Of a stretch of DNA of 64,000 nucleotides, positions 34,367 to 43,826 are shown in pieces (position 1 is the first letter of the stretch; every line of letters starts with the position of its first letter). The position numbers and the translations under genes are program-made. Origin of the DNA: Ferrimonas sediminum (GTDB taxonomy: Bacteria > Pseudomonadota > Gammaproteobacteria > Enterobacterales > Shewanellaceae); the NCBI RefSeq assembly GCF_900100175.1, contig NZ_FNEM01000003.1, forward strand, positions 200,725 through 264,724, read 5' to 3'. The notes under the pieces were generated by a model, which saw only the letters and a program-made list of their open reading frames with translations, was not told the DNA's origin and did not search any database.

Positions 34367-34870
34367 ATGAAAATAAAACTCCTCCCTGTAGTTGTGGCCG
34401 GCCTGACTCTGGCCGGGTGTGGTAGCGACGACAGCGCCGTAACCGAACCTGTTGTTCCCGTGGAACCGACTGAGCCGGTTGAGACTGTGGCGATCGAGGA
34501 TGCCGACAGCATCAACATTATCGAACCGGATTTGGAAGGCGATACCAGTGAAATCACCTTTAATCTGGCAACGGATGACGGTAAGGCGATTACCGGGCTG
34601 TCAACCGTCTCTCTGGACTACGTCGGCATTCCCGAACCCAAGGAATGGACCCACTTTAAAGACACCATGGGCCTGCCCGGTCATGAAATTCAAAGGTTCA
34701 ACTGCACGGCTGAGGATTGCAACATCGCCATCGTCCACAGTCAAACCACACCGGGGCATTACACCCTAAACGCCGATGATTATGACTGGGAGACTACCCC
34801 GGCGGTAGTCAAAGCGTCGATCACCATTGTTGACTCGACGCCGGTCTGGCTGGAATCAACGCTGCCCTAA
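34367..34870 (+). CDS. Lipoprotein with a domain resembling the N-terminus of outer-membrane multiheme cytochromes
   Basis: A 167-residue protein with a lipobox (LAGC, Cys18) followed by an acidic, Pro/Val-rich linker (about 25-50) and a beta-rich domain of about 110 residues (EITFNLATDDGKAITGLSTVSLDYVG region). That domain looks like the leading beta-barrel domain of MtrC/OmcA-type cytochromes, but the protein contains no CXXCH. Two Cys near 115-120 may form a disulfide. It is probably cotranscribed with the diheme protein upstream, for which it may be a surface or membrane anchor. Both the domain likeness and the role are tentative. Confidence 0.6.
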   Translation: MKIKLLPVVVAGLTLAGCGSDDSAVTEPVVPVEPTEPVETVAIEDADSINIIEPDLEGDTSEITFNLATDDGKAITGLSTVSLDYVGIPEPKEWTHFKDTMGLPGHEIQRFNCTAEDCNIAIVHSQTTPGHYTLNADDYDWETTPAVVKASITIVDSTPVWLESTLP

Positions 34871-34912
34871 TCCACCCGGTTCACCGAGGGGGAGTACATT
34901 ACTGGCCAAAAA

Positions 34913-34941
34913 AATCCGGCTTCAGGGGCTGAAGCCGGATT
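34913..34941. terminator. Bidirectional terminator
   Basis: AATCCGGCTTCA with its perfect complement around a 5-base loop. On the minus strand it is followed by a T run, so it mainly serves the DUF885 gene. It sits between convergent genes. Confidence 0.88.
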
Positions 34942-34975
34942 GACGGTTAACCGAAGTGCCTTAGAGGCCTCCCCC

Positions 34976-36751
34976 TTACTGCTGCATCAACTCACGGATG
35001 TACTTCACCGGTGCCGAGCCGTAACCCAGGAAAGTTTCATGGAAGCGCTGCAGATCGAACTGCTGCCCCAATTGCACCTTGTTCTCTTCACGCCAGTCGT
35101 AAATCTCACGGAAGCCGGAGTAGTATGAGGTCAACTGCACCTGGCTCAGGGTCGCCCGACGCCACTTCTGCGCCGCCTCCTCCTGCTGCTGGAAGGCACC
35201 GTCCACCATCAGTGACATCGCCCGCTGCCGATCGATGCCCTTCACCTGAATCTCGTAGTCGATGATGGTGTTGGTGATCACCCGCAGGTTCCACTTCCAG
35301 TACATCAGCCACAGTTCCGGCTCATAGCCGCCATAGCCCTGCTCCAGCATCACCCGCTCGGCATACACCGCCCAGCCTTCGATCATGGCGCCGTTACCAA
35401 ACAAGCTTTTGATCAGGCTGGGAGACTCGTTGGAGTACACCAACTGGGTGTAGTGACCGGGAATCGCTTCATGGATATTGAGAATCTGCAGAATCCAGTG
35501 ATTGTACTCACGCAGATAGCTCTCGGCCTGCTCGTCACTCATGCCATCCAGCGGCGTGACATTGTAATAGGTGTTGGCGTGCTTATCGTACGGACCCGGC
35601 GCCGAGATAGAGGCGCCGGCAAAGCCGCGCATGTAGGCCGGGGTTTCCCTGACCACCAACGGCTTATCAGGATCCAGAGTCACCAGTTTGCTGTCGTTGA
35701 CAAACTGCACCAGCTCCGGAATCTGTTTACGTACCTCGCTGACAAACTCGTCACGCTGAACGTGGCGGGCCGACAGGTGATCGATCATCTGTCGCACCGC
35801 CAGCAGATCGTCGGCAGGCATCCGGGTGTTGGGGAAATACTTGGGCCACAGCTGCTCGGTGATGGTGACCATCTGCTGCTGGGCCTGGGACTTGTCCGCC
35901 AAGGCCTTCTGATACAGCTGCTTGGCGGTCATGCCGGCCTGAATATCGAGGGCAAACTTCTCTTCGTACAGGGCTTCACCGATGCGGAACGAACGGGCAC
36001 CGTGCTGCGTCAGCCGCGCCACCTCCGCCTCCAGCCAGCCGATGTGGCTCTGAATCGCCTGTTTGGCGATGTAGAAGCGCTGCTCAAACAACCCCTTCTC
36101 CTGCGCCGACAACCCGGAGTCCAGTGCCATGGTCAGCATGGCATCGGAGAACACACTCAGGGCGCCCTGGTTTTGCAGCAGCGCCAGCTCGGTGTGCTCC
36201 AGAGTCGGGTTGCTGATATTGGCCCGGGCGGCACTGTAGTAGTCAGGCACCAACTCCATGCGGCCGAGAATGGCCCGCAAGCGCACCTCTTCGGCCGCAT
36301 AGGGCTCATTCATCAACCGGGCAAAGGGACCGGCCACGTTATAATTGGCCGGATTCCACTGCCAGGATTTAAAGCGGGTATTCTCCCACTCCATCTTATC
36401 GAGCATATTGGTGATCAGCGCCAGGTCGATGCGGGCGGCACTGGTCAGCGGTTGCTGGGCATACGGCATTAGGCGGGCCCGCCAACGGGCAACAAACTGC
36501 GACTCGGAAGCCCGACTCATGGCATCGGGGATCTCCAGCTGGTCGGCGTAGTCATAGAAGCCGCTGTACAGCGCCCAGGTCGGCGACTGTCGCCACAGAT
36601 CCTGAACAAACTCCTGGCCCACCTTATCGAACTTCGCCGATTGGCATTCGGCCAGACAGGGGGCGGGAGCGGTAACCTCGGCGGTTTGAGACTGGCAGCC
36701 CGCCAGGCCGACGGCCGACAGCAGCGCCAGGGCGGCGATTTTCAATTTCAT
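34976..36751 (-). CDS. DUF885-family lipoprotein, predicted metallopeptidase
   Basis: A 591-residue protein. I placed the start at 36751 because it yields a lipoprotein signal (LAGC, Cys19) and has GGGAAG upstream. A longer frame extends 49 codons further without support. The DUF885 domain fills the protein and contains the zinc-type motif HEAIPGHYTQL (around residue 427) and a following ERVMLEQGY helix that can donate Glu. This is the pattern of gluzincin-like peptidases, and some family members act on peptides. It would act at the periplasmic face of a membrane. It is a single gene. Confidence 0.88.
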   Translation of the reverse strand: MKLKIAALALLSAVGLAGCQSQTAEVTAPAPCLAECQSAKFDKVGQEFVQDLWRQSPTWALYSGFYDYADQLEIPDAMSRASESQFVARWRARLMPYAQQPLTSAARIDLALITNMLDKMEWENTRFKSWQWNPANYNVAGPFARLMNEPYAAEEVRLRAILGRMELVPDYYSAARANISNPTLEHTELALLQNQGALSVFSDAMLTMALDSGLSAQEKGLFEQRFYIAKQAIQSHIGWLEAEVARLTQHGARSFRIGEALYEEKFALDIQAGMTAKQLYQKALADKSQAQQQMVTITEQLWPKYFPNTRMPADDLLAVRQMIDHLSARHVQRDEFVSEVRKQIPELVQFVNDSKLVTLDPDKPLVVRETPAYMRGFAGASISAPGPYDKHANTYYNVTPLDGMSDEQAESYLREYNHWILQILNIHEAIPGHYTQLVYSNESPSLIKSLFGNGAMIEGWAVYAERVMLEQGYGGYEPELWLMYWKWNLRVITNTIIDYEIQVKGIDRQRAMSLMVDGAFQQQEEAAQKWRRATLSQVQLTSYYSGFREIYDWREENKVQLGQQFDLQRFHETFLGYGSAPVKYIRELMQQ

Positions 36752-36818
36752 TATTATGACTTCCCTGAGTCTGATGGGGATTCTCAGGAGCCAGTAAACC
36801 ATGAATCCGGGGCCGATG

Positions 36819-37445
36819 TTAGCCCCGGTTAAAGTTGGTAACAATTTGTTGAAATGACTTGAAGTTCCATAACTTAGGCCGAAGCGCCAACAGCCCAAGG
36901 CACAGCATCAGGTACAGTGCCGGCTCATACCAGCCGGACTTCACCGACCACCAAAAGTGCACCGGAGCCAGCAGTGCCACCAGATAGACCCAGTTATGCA
37001 GCCGCTGCCAACGGCGCCCCAACCGGCGCTGCATCCCCTGAGTGGAGGTCAGTGCCAGCGCCGTCAAAATCAGCAGTGCCAGCATGCCCACCACAATGTA
37101 GGGCCGCCGAACCACCTCGGACAGCAGCAGCGCCCAGTCCCCCAGCAAATCCAGCACCAGGAAGGCCCCTAGGTGCAACAACGCGTAAGCAAAGGTCCAC
37201 AGGCCGAGCAAGCGGCGCACGCGAACCAGCGCGCCCAGCTTCCACCACCGCGCCAGTGGCGACACCAGCAAACTGGCCATCAGGCCATGCAGGGCGCCCA
37301 TCCCCAGGAAGTGAATCACATACTGAACCGGGTCGCCGCCGGCCGCTCCCCCCTGTACCGCCGCCGCCAGATACAACAGCGGCAGCAGGAAGCACAGGTG
37401 CAGCAGAGTTTTCAGCGCCAACAACCGGCCTTGGGTAAGCGTCAT
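36819..37445 (-). CDS. msrQ: Heme-binding membrane subunit MsrQ (YedZ)
   Basis: A 208-residue ferric-reductase-like protein with about six membrane helices. It carries His residues for heme b (YVIHFLGMGALHG, YALLHLG and WQRLHNWVY). MsrQ feeds electrons from the quinone pool to the periplasmic methionine sulfoxide reductase MsrP. Its ATG overlaps the msrP stop by one base, confirming coupling. An upstream GTG/ATG frame would add three residues only. Confidence 0.95.
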   Translation of the reverse strand: MTLTQGRLLALKTLLHLCFLLPLLYLAAAVQGGAAGGDPVQYVIHFLGMGALHGLMASLLVSPLARWWKLGALVRVRRLLGLWTFAYALLHLGAFLVLDLLGDWALLLSEVVRRPYIVVGMLALLILTALALTSTQGMQRRLGRRWQRLHNWVYLVALLAPVHFWWSVKSGWYEPALYLMLCLGLLALRPKLWNFKSFQQIVTNFNRG

Positions 37446-38464
37446 CAATACCACCGCCCCATATCCAGGTTCGCATACAGGGCCGCCACCTGTTCGCCGT
37501 AGCCATTGAACAGTTCGGTGGGAATCCGCTTGGCAGACAGCAGGCCGCCGGCACCGATGCGACGTTCACTGGCCTGGGACCAGCGGGGGTGATCCACCTG
37601 TGGATTCACATTGGCGTAGAAGCCATACTCATGGCTGGCCAGCAGGTTCCAGGTGGTGGGCGGCATAGTTTCCACCAGGCGAATACGGACAATGGATTTA
37701 ATTGACTTAAAACCGTATTTCCACGGCACCACCAGACGAATCGGCGCGCCATTTTGAGGCGGCAGGGTCTGGCCATAGAGACCCACGGAGATCAGTGTCA
37801 GCGGGTTCATCGCCTCATCCATTCTCAGCCCCTCCACATAGGGGTACTCGATGCCACCACCGGCAAACCGCGACGCCTGCCCCGGCATCTGTTTGGGATC
37901 GTACAGGGTCTCGAAGGCCACGTACTTGGCCCGGCTGGTGGGGTTGGCCTTTTTCAGCAACGCCGACAACGGAAACCCCAGCCAGGGTATCACCATCGAC
38001 CAGGCTTCGACGCAACGTAAGCGGTAGATGCGCTCCTCAATGGGCAGGGTGTTGATCAGCTCGTCCACGTCCAGAGTCAACGGCGTGTCCACCTCGCCTT
38101 CAATGGACAACGTCCAGGGCCGGGTTTTCAGCCCCTGGGCATTTTTGTACGGGTCGGTCTTGGCGGTACCGAACTCATAGAAGTTGTTGTGGGTAAGGAT
38201 CTTATCCTCCGGCGTCAACTCATCGCCGATGCCGTAGTTGCTGCTGGATACCGACGTCAGCGGTCGCCGCGGCGCCATGGCATCCGTGTCACTGCCCTGG
38301 CTAAACCAGTCCAGCAGCCCCGCCTGCACATTCAGTGGCACACTGGCACTGATGGCCCCTAGCCCCAGCGCTTTGGCTACCTGCCGCCGGGCCCGGAACA
38401 CCTCTTCGGGAGTCACGTCGTTGTCTTTAAATCTGTCCCACTGTGGCTTGCGAAAAAATGTCAT
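37445..38464 (-). CDS. msrP: Periplasmic protein-methionine-sulfoxide reductase catalytic subunit MsrP (YedY)
   Basis: A 339-residue molybdoenzyme exported by Tat ([11 protein letters not shown], residues 24-34). The molybdenum-ligating Cys is Cys151 (YRLRCVEAW). Family blocks include [13 protein letters not shown] and [18 protein letters not shown]. It repairs oxidised methionines in periplasmic proteins and pairs with MsrQ. The length matches E. coli MsrP. A divergent-looking LysR gene follows upstream in the same orientation. Confidence 0.97.
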   Translation of the reverse strand: MTFFRKPQWDRFKDNDVTPEEVFRARRQVAKALGLGAISASVPLNVQAGLLDWFSQGSDTDAMAPRRPLTSVSSSNYGIGDELTPEDKILTHNNFYEFGTAKTDPYKNAQGLKTRPWTLSIEGEVDTPLTLDVDELINTLPIEERIYRLRCVEAWSMVIPWLGFPLSALLKKANPTSRAKYVAFETLYDPKQMPGQASRFAGGGIEYPYVEGLRMDEAMNPLTLISVGLYGQTLPPQNGAPIRLVVPWKYGFKSIKSIVRIRLVETMPPTTWNLLASHEYGFYANVNPQVDHPRWSQASERRIGAGGLLSAKRIPTELFNGYGEQVAALYANLDMGRWY

Positions 38465-38591
38465 TCAGCTGTCCCTACTTCGATACTTACCCCTGTTAGA
38501 CCCTGAAAAGGGCTAAACCATTTCAATGGGATTCACATTCATTGGTGATCAAAGCAAAGCCAATGGCTGCCACAGTCGCCGAGCCCCGCTC

Positions 38592-39590
38592 TCAGGTCAG
38601 CAGGTCCTCCACCTCCAGCGAGTCGTGAATGTAGCAACGCAGCGCCTCAAGCAACCACTGCGGACAGGTCTGTCGATCTTTATAGGTCAGATAGTATCCA
38701 GGCTCACGGGAGCCATTGCCTATCCCCTGATGGATGCGGCGACGGGTCTGGCTCGGCACCAGCCTCACATTCAGGCACTCATTGGCCTTGAGGAACTCTA
38801 TGGTGCGGCGACCACCGGTAAAACTGAAGCTGTCCTGATGCCCCAACATGCTCACCAGCTCATCCAGCGTATTGACCCGGGCCCGAATGTTCAAATCCCG
38901 GCCATTGAGCTTGGCAAAAATCTCCATGGGATCCTGGGCATCGTTAAAGGAAGCGCACTCGGTGACCACGAAGGGGTAATCAAAAATCACCTCTTCGAAC
39001 CGATCAAACTGCTGCCACAGGGGGTGGGATTTGGCCGCCACCACACAGGTGCTTTTTGAATACGCGATGAATTCAGACTCCGCGCCTTTTACTGGCACCG
39101 CGCTGAAGTACACCCCGAGATCGATGGCGTCGGAGTTGGTGTCGCTGTTGAGGCTGCCGCTCCAGATTCGCAGGCTGATGTCGATCTCTTCCCCGTTTTG
39201 GCGCGCCGCCTCCAGCAGGTAGCTGGTCAGGCCGTTACTCAGGGTCGCCGGAACCGCCAGGTTGACCTTCTGCCGCTCTCGTTGCTCCTTTCCCTGGTTG
39301 CCCATCACCACCGGCACCATGCGATCCAGGTTGGATTTGACCGACTCCATCATCGGGTACAGCTGCACCGCCAATGGCGAGGGTTCGAAATTATACTGGC
39401 GCCGAATAAACAGTTTGTCGTTAAACACCGAACGCATGGCACTCAGGCTACGGCTGACTTTAGAGGGCAACACCTCCAGCTCAGCTGCAACCGCTTTGGA
39501 ATTCAAATATTTACCCAGGTATACAAACACCTGAACATCGAAAAATGACAGACTTCGAATCTGTTTATGCAACTGTTCCAACGTTTCCAC
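38592..39590 (-). CDS. LysR-family transcriptional regulator, atypical subgroup
   Basis: About 332 residues. GTG 39590 is chosen because AGAGG lies five bases upstream; a TTG start would add 12 residues. The winged helix (LSFFDVQVFVYLGKYLN ... KVSRSLSAMRSVFNDKLFIRRQY) parallels the regulator at 16868-17839 almost position by position, including YPMMESV after the wing. The effector domain is not recognisable in detail. It lies about 130 bases upstream of msrP on the same strand and might control msrPQ. Confidence 0.83.
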   Translation of the reverse strand: METLEQLHKQIRSLSFFDVQVFVYLGKYLNSKAVAAELEVLPSKVSRSLSAMRSVFNDKLFIRRQYNFEPSPLAVQLYPMMESVKSNLDRMVPVVMGNQGKEQRERQKVNLAVPATLSNGLTSYLLEAARQNGEEIDISLRIWSGSLNSDTNSDAIDLGVYFSAVPVKGAESEFIAYSKSTCVVAAKSHPLWQQFDRFEEVIFDYPFVVTECASFNDAQDPMEIFAKLNGRDLNIRARVNTLDELVSMLGHQDSFSFTGGRRTIEFLKANECLNVRLVPSQTRRRIHQGIGNGSREPGYYLTYKDRQTCPQWLLEALRCYIHDSLEVEDLLT

Positions 39591-39937
39591 TTTCACCTCT
39601 GAGCCCCTAGTTCGCAAGGGGGCCAAGCCACTGCCGATGCTCTGTTAACAGAGTTGCAAATTCAGAGTCGGCGAGTTCCAACTCCCGCATCATCACAACA
39701 TCTTATGGCCTTCTCAATGCAATCCGGTAACAAAATACCGAAGTGTGAACCACACGCCGACCAGGCCAAGATAACACGATCCCAAAATGCGCAATTGACA
39801 TTTCCTTGTCGCGAAATTTCCTGATTCGATCTTGCGCTCATCCACACTGGACAGTGGCAATCCGCCGGCGTAGGTTTAGAAACATGGATCGCCCACGGCT
39901 CTCCACTGACGGAGGGCATATTAAGGATGACGCACTT
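39591..39937. other. Intergenic region upstream of a hypothetical gene
   Basis: About 350 bases between divergent genes. No convincing additional gene or site. Confidence 0.35.
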
Positions 39938-40396
39938 ATGGCTTACCACCCGCGCACCATTGCACCCGGCCCCCTGATGTCGCTACGCCACGTATCAATG
40001 AAAACCTATCGGGTCAGTTTTGATGCCACTTTGCCGGAGCCCGGTCAACTGTGCGAGGCGATGGCATGGATCACCCCGTTTGTCATCAAAAAACCGCCGT
40101 TTCAGCATGCCCATGTCGGCTTTGCGATTCTGCACCGTGGTCTGAAGCGGGATTATCTGGTGGTGTGCTACTGGGCCAATCACAACGAGTGCCTGACCCA
40201 GATTGCGGTTCGGGACCGCGACCACCCGGGCCAGTGGCGCCTGGCCGACAATGAGTCATTTTGCGTCTGGGACATGCAGATCATGGCGTTTGAACGGGAT
40301 CAACTGGTCAAACACATCCTCGCTCCTGCACAGCCGAAGCTGGCCGGTTATCTTGGACTGCACCTGAGTATCGATGGCGAAACCAGCGACCGCTGA
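39938..40396 (+). CDS. Conserved-looking hypothetical protein, 152 residues
   Basis: I do not recognise this protein. It is soluble, with no signal peptide or membrane helix, and moderately rich in aromatics and His (PPFQHAHVGFAILHRG, VVCYWANHNEC). It is probably an alpha/beta domain. The start at 39938 has AAGGA 14 bases upstream. In-frame ATGs at 39884 or 39980 are possible. Codon use matches the neighbours. It lies 94 bases before rmuC on the same strand. Confidence 0.6.
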   Translation: MAYHPRTIAPGPLMSLRHVSMKTYRVSFDATLPEPGQLCEAMAWITPFVIKKPPFQHAHVGFAILHRGLKRDYLVVCYWANHNECLTQIAVRDRDHPGQWRLADNESFCVWDMQIMAFERDQLVKHILAPAQPKLAGYLGLHLSIDGETSDR

Positions 40397-40489
40397 AGCG
40401 AAAACCAGCAGTTGCACCGGCGCCGCTTGCAGGCCCAGGCCGTCAATGACACTCTAATCACTCACTGATTTTCTGTTGCTGCAGGTGCC

Positions 40490-41821
40490 ATGTTTACCAA
40501 TCCTATCGTGTTAGCCGCTCTGGGCGTCACCTTTGTCATCGCCATGGCCATCGGCTGGCTGGTGCAATCCAGCGGCCGCCGCCAGGCCGAACACCGGGCC
40601 GTAACCCTGGAAGCCACCAATGAACAACTGGCGGAGCAACTGGAGCGCCACGACAACCGGCTGCAACACAAAGAGCAGGAGCTGAATCAACTGCACAGCG
40701 CCCTGGCCGACAGCCGTGCCCGCGAGGAGCCCCTGCGCCACCAGGTTCAACAGGCTCTGGACAGCGAGAAACGCCTGACTCTGCAGTTTGAGAACCTGGC
40801 CAACCGGATTTTCGACAACAAGAGCCAGCAACTGAGCGAGCAGAGCCAGTCTCAACTCAGCGCCGTGTTGACGCCGCTGCAACAACAGCTGGAAGGCTTT
40901 CGAAAACAGGTTCAGGACAGTTACACCTCGGAAGCCAAAGAGCGCTTCGCCCTCAAGCATCAGCTGGAGGATCTCAAGGCGATGAACCTGAAGATGAGTG
41001 AGGATGCCCTAAACCTGACCAAGGCCCTCAAGGGGGACAACAAGGCCATGGGCAACTGGGGGGAAGTGGTGCTCGCGCGGCTGCTGAGTCAGAGCGGTCT
41101 GAGAGAGGGGCACGAATACGACACCCAGGCCGCGCTCAAACAGGACGACGGCAAACGCTACCAGCCGGACGTCATTGTGCACCTGCCGGACGACAAAGAT
41201 GTGGTGATCGACTCCAAGGTGTCGCTGCTGGGGTACGAGCGCTTCTATAACGCCGAAAACGACGACGATCGCCAGCGCGGCCTGAGGGATCATCTGGCAT
41301 CGGTGCGCGCCCACATCAAGGGCCTGTCCGACAAGGACTACCAACAGCTCAACGGCATTCGCACCCTGGATTACGTATTGATGTTCATTCCGGTTGAACC
41401 GGCGTTCCTGGCAGCCATCGAGTCGGATCCGGAATTGGTAAATTTTGCCCTGGAGCGGAACATTTTGCTCACCAGCCCCACTAACTTGATGGTAGCCCTG
41501 AGAACCATCAACAACCTGTGGCGGTTTGAATACCAGAGTCGTAATGCCCAGGAGATCGCCGCCCAGGCCGGAAAAATCTACGATAAGCTGGTGGGATTTT
41601 CCGATGACCTGCTCAAAGTCGGCCGGGCGCTGGACACCGCCCAGGGCAGCTACCAGAAAGCGCTGGGTAAATTCTCCTCCGGCCGTGGCAATCTGCTCCG
41701 CCAGGCGGAGCAGATGAAGCAACTCGGGGCCACCACCAGCAAACAACCGCAGGCCGCCCTGCTGGACGATGCCCTCAACCCGGTGCTGGATCACCGGGAA
41801 GCGGTTGACGCCAAGGAGTAG
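40490..41821 (+). CDS. rmuC: DNA recombination protein RmuC
   Basis: A 443-residue protein. An N-terminal membrane helix (about 4-25) leads into a long coiled coil (about 35-165) and the RmuC nuclease-like domain (about 180-400), with KGDNKAMGNWGEVVLARLL, YQPDVIVHLPDDKDVVIDSKVSL and LMFIPVEPAFLAAI. The IDSK block carries the restriction-endonuclease-type Asp/Lys. RmuC limits inversions at short inverted repeats. It lies just upstream of slt on the same strand. Confidence 0.95.
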   Translation: MFTNPIVLAALGVTFVIAMAIGWLVQSSGRRQAEHRAVTLEATNEQLAEQLERHDNRLQHKEQELNQLHSALADSRAREEPLRHQVQQALDSEKRLTLQFENLANRIFDNKSQQLSEQSQSQLSAVLTPLQQQLEGFRKQVQDSYTSEAKERFALKHQLEDLKAMNLKMSEDALNLTKALKGDNKAMGNWGEVVLARLLSQSGLREGHEYDTQAALKQDDGKRYQPDVIVHLPDDKDVVIDSKVSLLGYERFYNAENDDDRQRGLRDHLASVRAHIKGLSDKDYQQLNGIRTLDYVLMFIPVEPAFLAAIESDPELVNFALERNILLTSPTNLMVALRTINNLWRFEYQSRNAQEIAAQAGKIYDKLVGFSDDLLKVGRALDTAQGSYQKALGKFSSGRGNLLRQAEQMKQLGATTSKQPQAALLDDALNPVLDHREAVDAKE

Positions 41822-41868
41822 CCTAAGCTGGACTACACTGAGTCCTGGTAGCAGTAGAAGGATGAACT

Positions 41869-43764
41869 ATGGCCCGGATTGGCTGGACGATAATCATACT
41901 GCTGTGGGTCGGACTGGCCTGGGGCCAGCCCGCCCTATCGCCACAGCAACTGGAGTATAAGCAGGCGCTGTCGGCACTGAAACAGGGTGACAACGACGAA
42001 TTCCGCCGGTTACGCAACCAACTCCAAGACTACCCGCTGTTGCCCTACCTGGATTTTGAGCATCGCTCCAGCCAGATGCACAAACTGACCGCCCAGCAGG
42101 CGGTGGAGATCCTCTCTGCCCTGACCAATACCCCGCTATATGACCGCTTTAAACACCGCTACCTGGTGCAGGCAGGCAAGCAGCAACGCTGGTCGACCTT
42201 CCTCAGCATCAGCCCTCAGCCTCCCCGCAACACCGATCTGCGCTGCTACTACTACCGGGCCAAACTGGCTGAGGGTGACACCAAAGCGGCCTGGGCTGGC
42301 GCTCGGGCCCTGTGGTTGACCGATCGCAGTCTGCCACAAGCCTGTACCCCGCTGCTGCGCGCCTGGCAACAGGCCGGTCGGCGCAACAACGAGCTCATCT
42401 GGCAACGGATGCTGTTGACCTTTGAAGGCAATCAGGGATCGCGACTGGCCTATCTCAATACCCTGCTGTCCCGCAGTTGGCGCGAGCGTGGCGACCTGCT
42501 GGTTCGCCTGTACCAACACCCGAAAGAGATTCGCCAGCGCACCACCATCAAACATCATCAGGAGCAGGGTCGGCAGATCGCCGCCGTGACCCTGTACCGG
42601 CTGGCCCGCCGTGCTCCGGAGTACGCCCTCAAACACTACCTGCGCTGGCAGGGGCAGTTGGGTGAGCGCGAAGACGCGGTGCGTACTCGGGTCATCCGCT
42701 ACGCCCTGGCCGACAACCTGTGGACCCCGGAGCTGGCCGGGCTGATGGAGTCCTTCCCCGAAGACACCTTGATCGTGTTGCGCACCCGCCAGTTGATCGC
42801 CCGCGGCGACTGGCAGGCCATCAACCACTGGTTGGCCCGGATTCAGAACACCGAGGCCGACGACTGGCAGTATTGGCGCGCCCGGGCCATGGAGGAGTTG
42901 ACCCTGAGCGAAGAGGCCGACGCCGCCTATCGCGCCCTGGCCAAACGGCGCAGTTACTACGGCTTTCTGGCGGCTCAGCGACTGGGGCTGCCCTATCGCA
43001 TGAATCAGGCCCTGCCGGAGAATGACCCGCAACTGACCGCCAGGGTGGCAACCCTGGCCTCGGTACAGCGCATCGGCGAGTTACTGGCCCTTGAGGATCA
43101 TCGCGCCGCCCGCAGCGAGTGGCGCTGGCAACTGCTGCGCGCCAGCAAAGCACAGCAGTGGGCGCTGACCCGGCTGGCTTTTGAGCAGGGCTGGCACTAC
43201 CTGAGCGTCGAAGGCACCATCACCGCCAAGAGCTGGGATGCGGTGCCATGGCGCTTTCCCGACGCCTATGGCGACGACTTTACTCACTTTGCCCGCCAGC
43301 GGCAGCTGGACGACACCCTGCTCAGGGCCGTCGCCCGCCGGGAAAGCGCCCTCTACCCGCTGGCCCGTTCCGGCGCCAATGCCTATGGCCTGATGCAGCT
43401 GCTGCCCACCACCGCCAAACAGGTGGCCCGCCAGCAAAAGCTGAGCTATTCCGGTGCCCGGTCACTGTATCAGCCCAGGTTCAACATTCAGCTTGGCAGC
43501 GCCTATCTGAAGCAACTGATGGATCAATATCAGGATAACCGCATCCTGACGGCGGCCGCCTACAACGCCGGTCCCAACCGGGTGAAGCGCTGGCTGAAGA
43601 ACAGCGATGGCAAGCTGGCGATGGATCAGTTTGTGGATACCATCCCCTACCGGGAGACCCGGGACTACGTCAAAGCCATCCTCAGCTACCAGTTGATCTA
43701 TCGCACCCTGCAACAGCGCCCCTCGGACCTGGTCAGCCAACCGGAGTGGCAGCGGCACTACTAA
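41869..43764 (+). CDS. slt: Soluble lytic murein transglycosylase Slt
   Basis: A 631-residue periplasmic enzyme with a signal peptide ending GLAWG (residue 19). The N-terminal alpha-superhelical U and L domains (about 25-455) precede a lysozyme-like SLT domain. The catalytic Glu is Glu492 (ARRESALYP), followed by GLMQLLPTTA and AAYNAGPNRVKRWL. It cleaves glycan strands to 1,6-anhydromuropeptides. The length matches E. coli Slt70. Confidence 0.96.
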   Translation: MARIGWTIIILLWVGLAWGQPALSPQQLEYKQALSALKQGDNDEFRRLRNQLQDYPLLPYLDFEHRSSQMHKLTAQQAVEILSALTNTPLYDRFKHRYLVQAGKQQRWSTFLSISPQPPRNTDLRCYYYRAKLAEGDTKAAWAGARALWLTDRSLPQACTPLLRAWQQAGRRNNELIWQRMLLTFEGNQGSRLAYLNTLLSRSWRERGDLLVRLYQHPKEIRQRTTIKHHQEQGRQIAAVTLYRLARRAPEYALKHYLRWQGQLGEREDAVRTRVIRYALADNLWTPELAGLMESFPEDTLIVLRTRQLIARGDWQAINHWLARIQNTEADDWQYWRARAMEELTLSEEADAAYRALAKRRSYYGFLAAQRLGLPYRMNQALPENDPQLTARVATLASVQRIGELLALEDHRAARSEWRWQLLRASKAQQWALTRLAFEQGWHYLSVEGTITAKSWDAVPWRFPDAYGDDFTHFARQRQLDDTLLRAVARRESALYPLARSGANAYGLMQLLPTTAKQVARQQKLSYSGARSLYQPRFNIQLGSAYLKQLMDQYQDNRILTAAAYNAGPNRVKRWLKNSDGKLAMDQFVDTIPYRETRDYVKAILSYQLIYRTLQQRPSDLVSQPEWQRHY

Positions 43765-43794
43765 AGCCTGCTCCCCGAATGAAGCTGAACTATT

Positions 43795-43817
43795 CTTGTT
43801 GAAGCTGAATCAACAAG
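43795..43817 (+). promoter_or_regulatory. Inverted repeat overlapping the moxR ribosome binding site
   Basis: CTTGTTGA, a 7-base spacer, then TCAACAAG, running into the AAGGAG site (43815-43820). A second copy of GAAGCTGAA lies just upstream. If folded in mRNA it would mask the ribosome site. Confidence 0.45.
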
Positions 43818-43826
43818 GAGTGTTCG

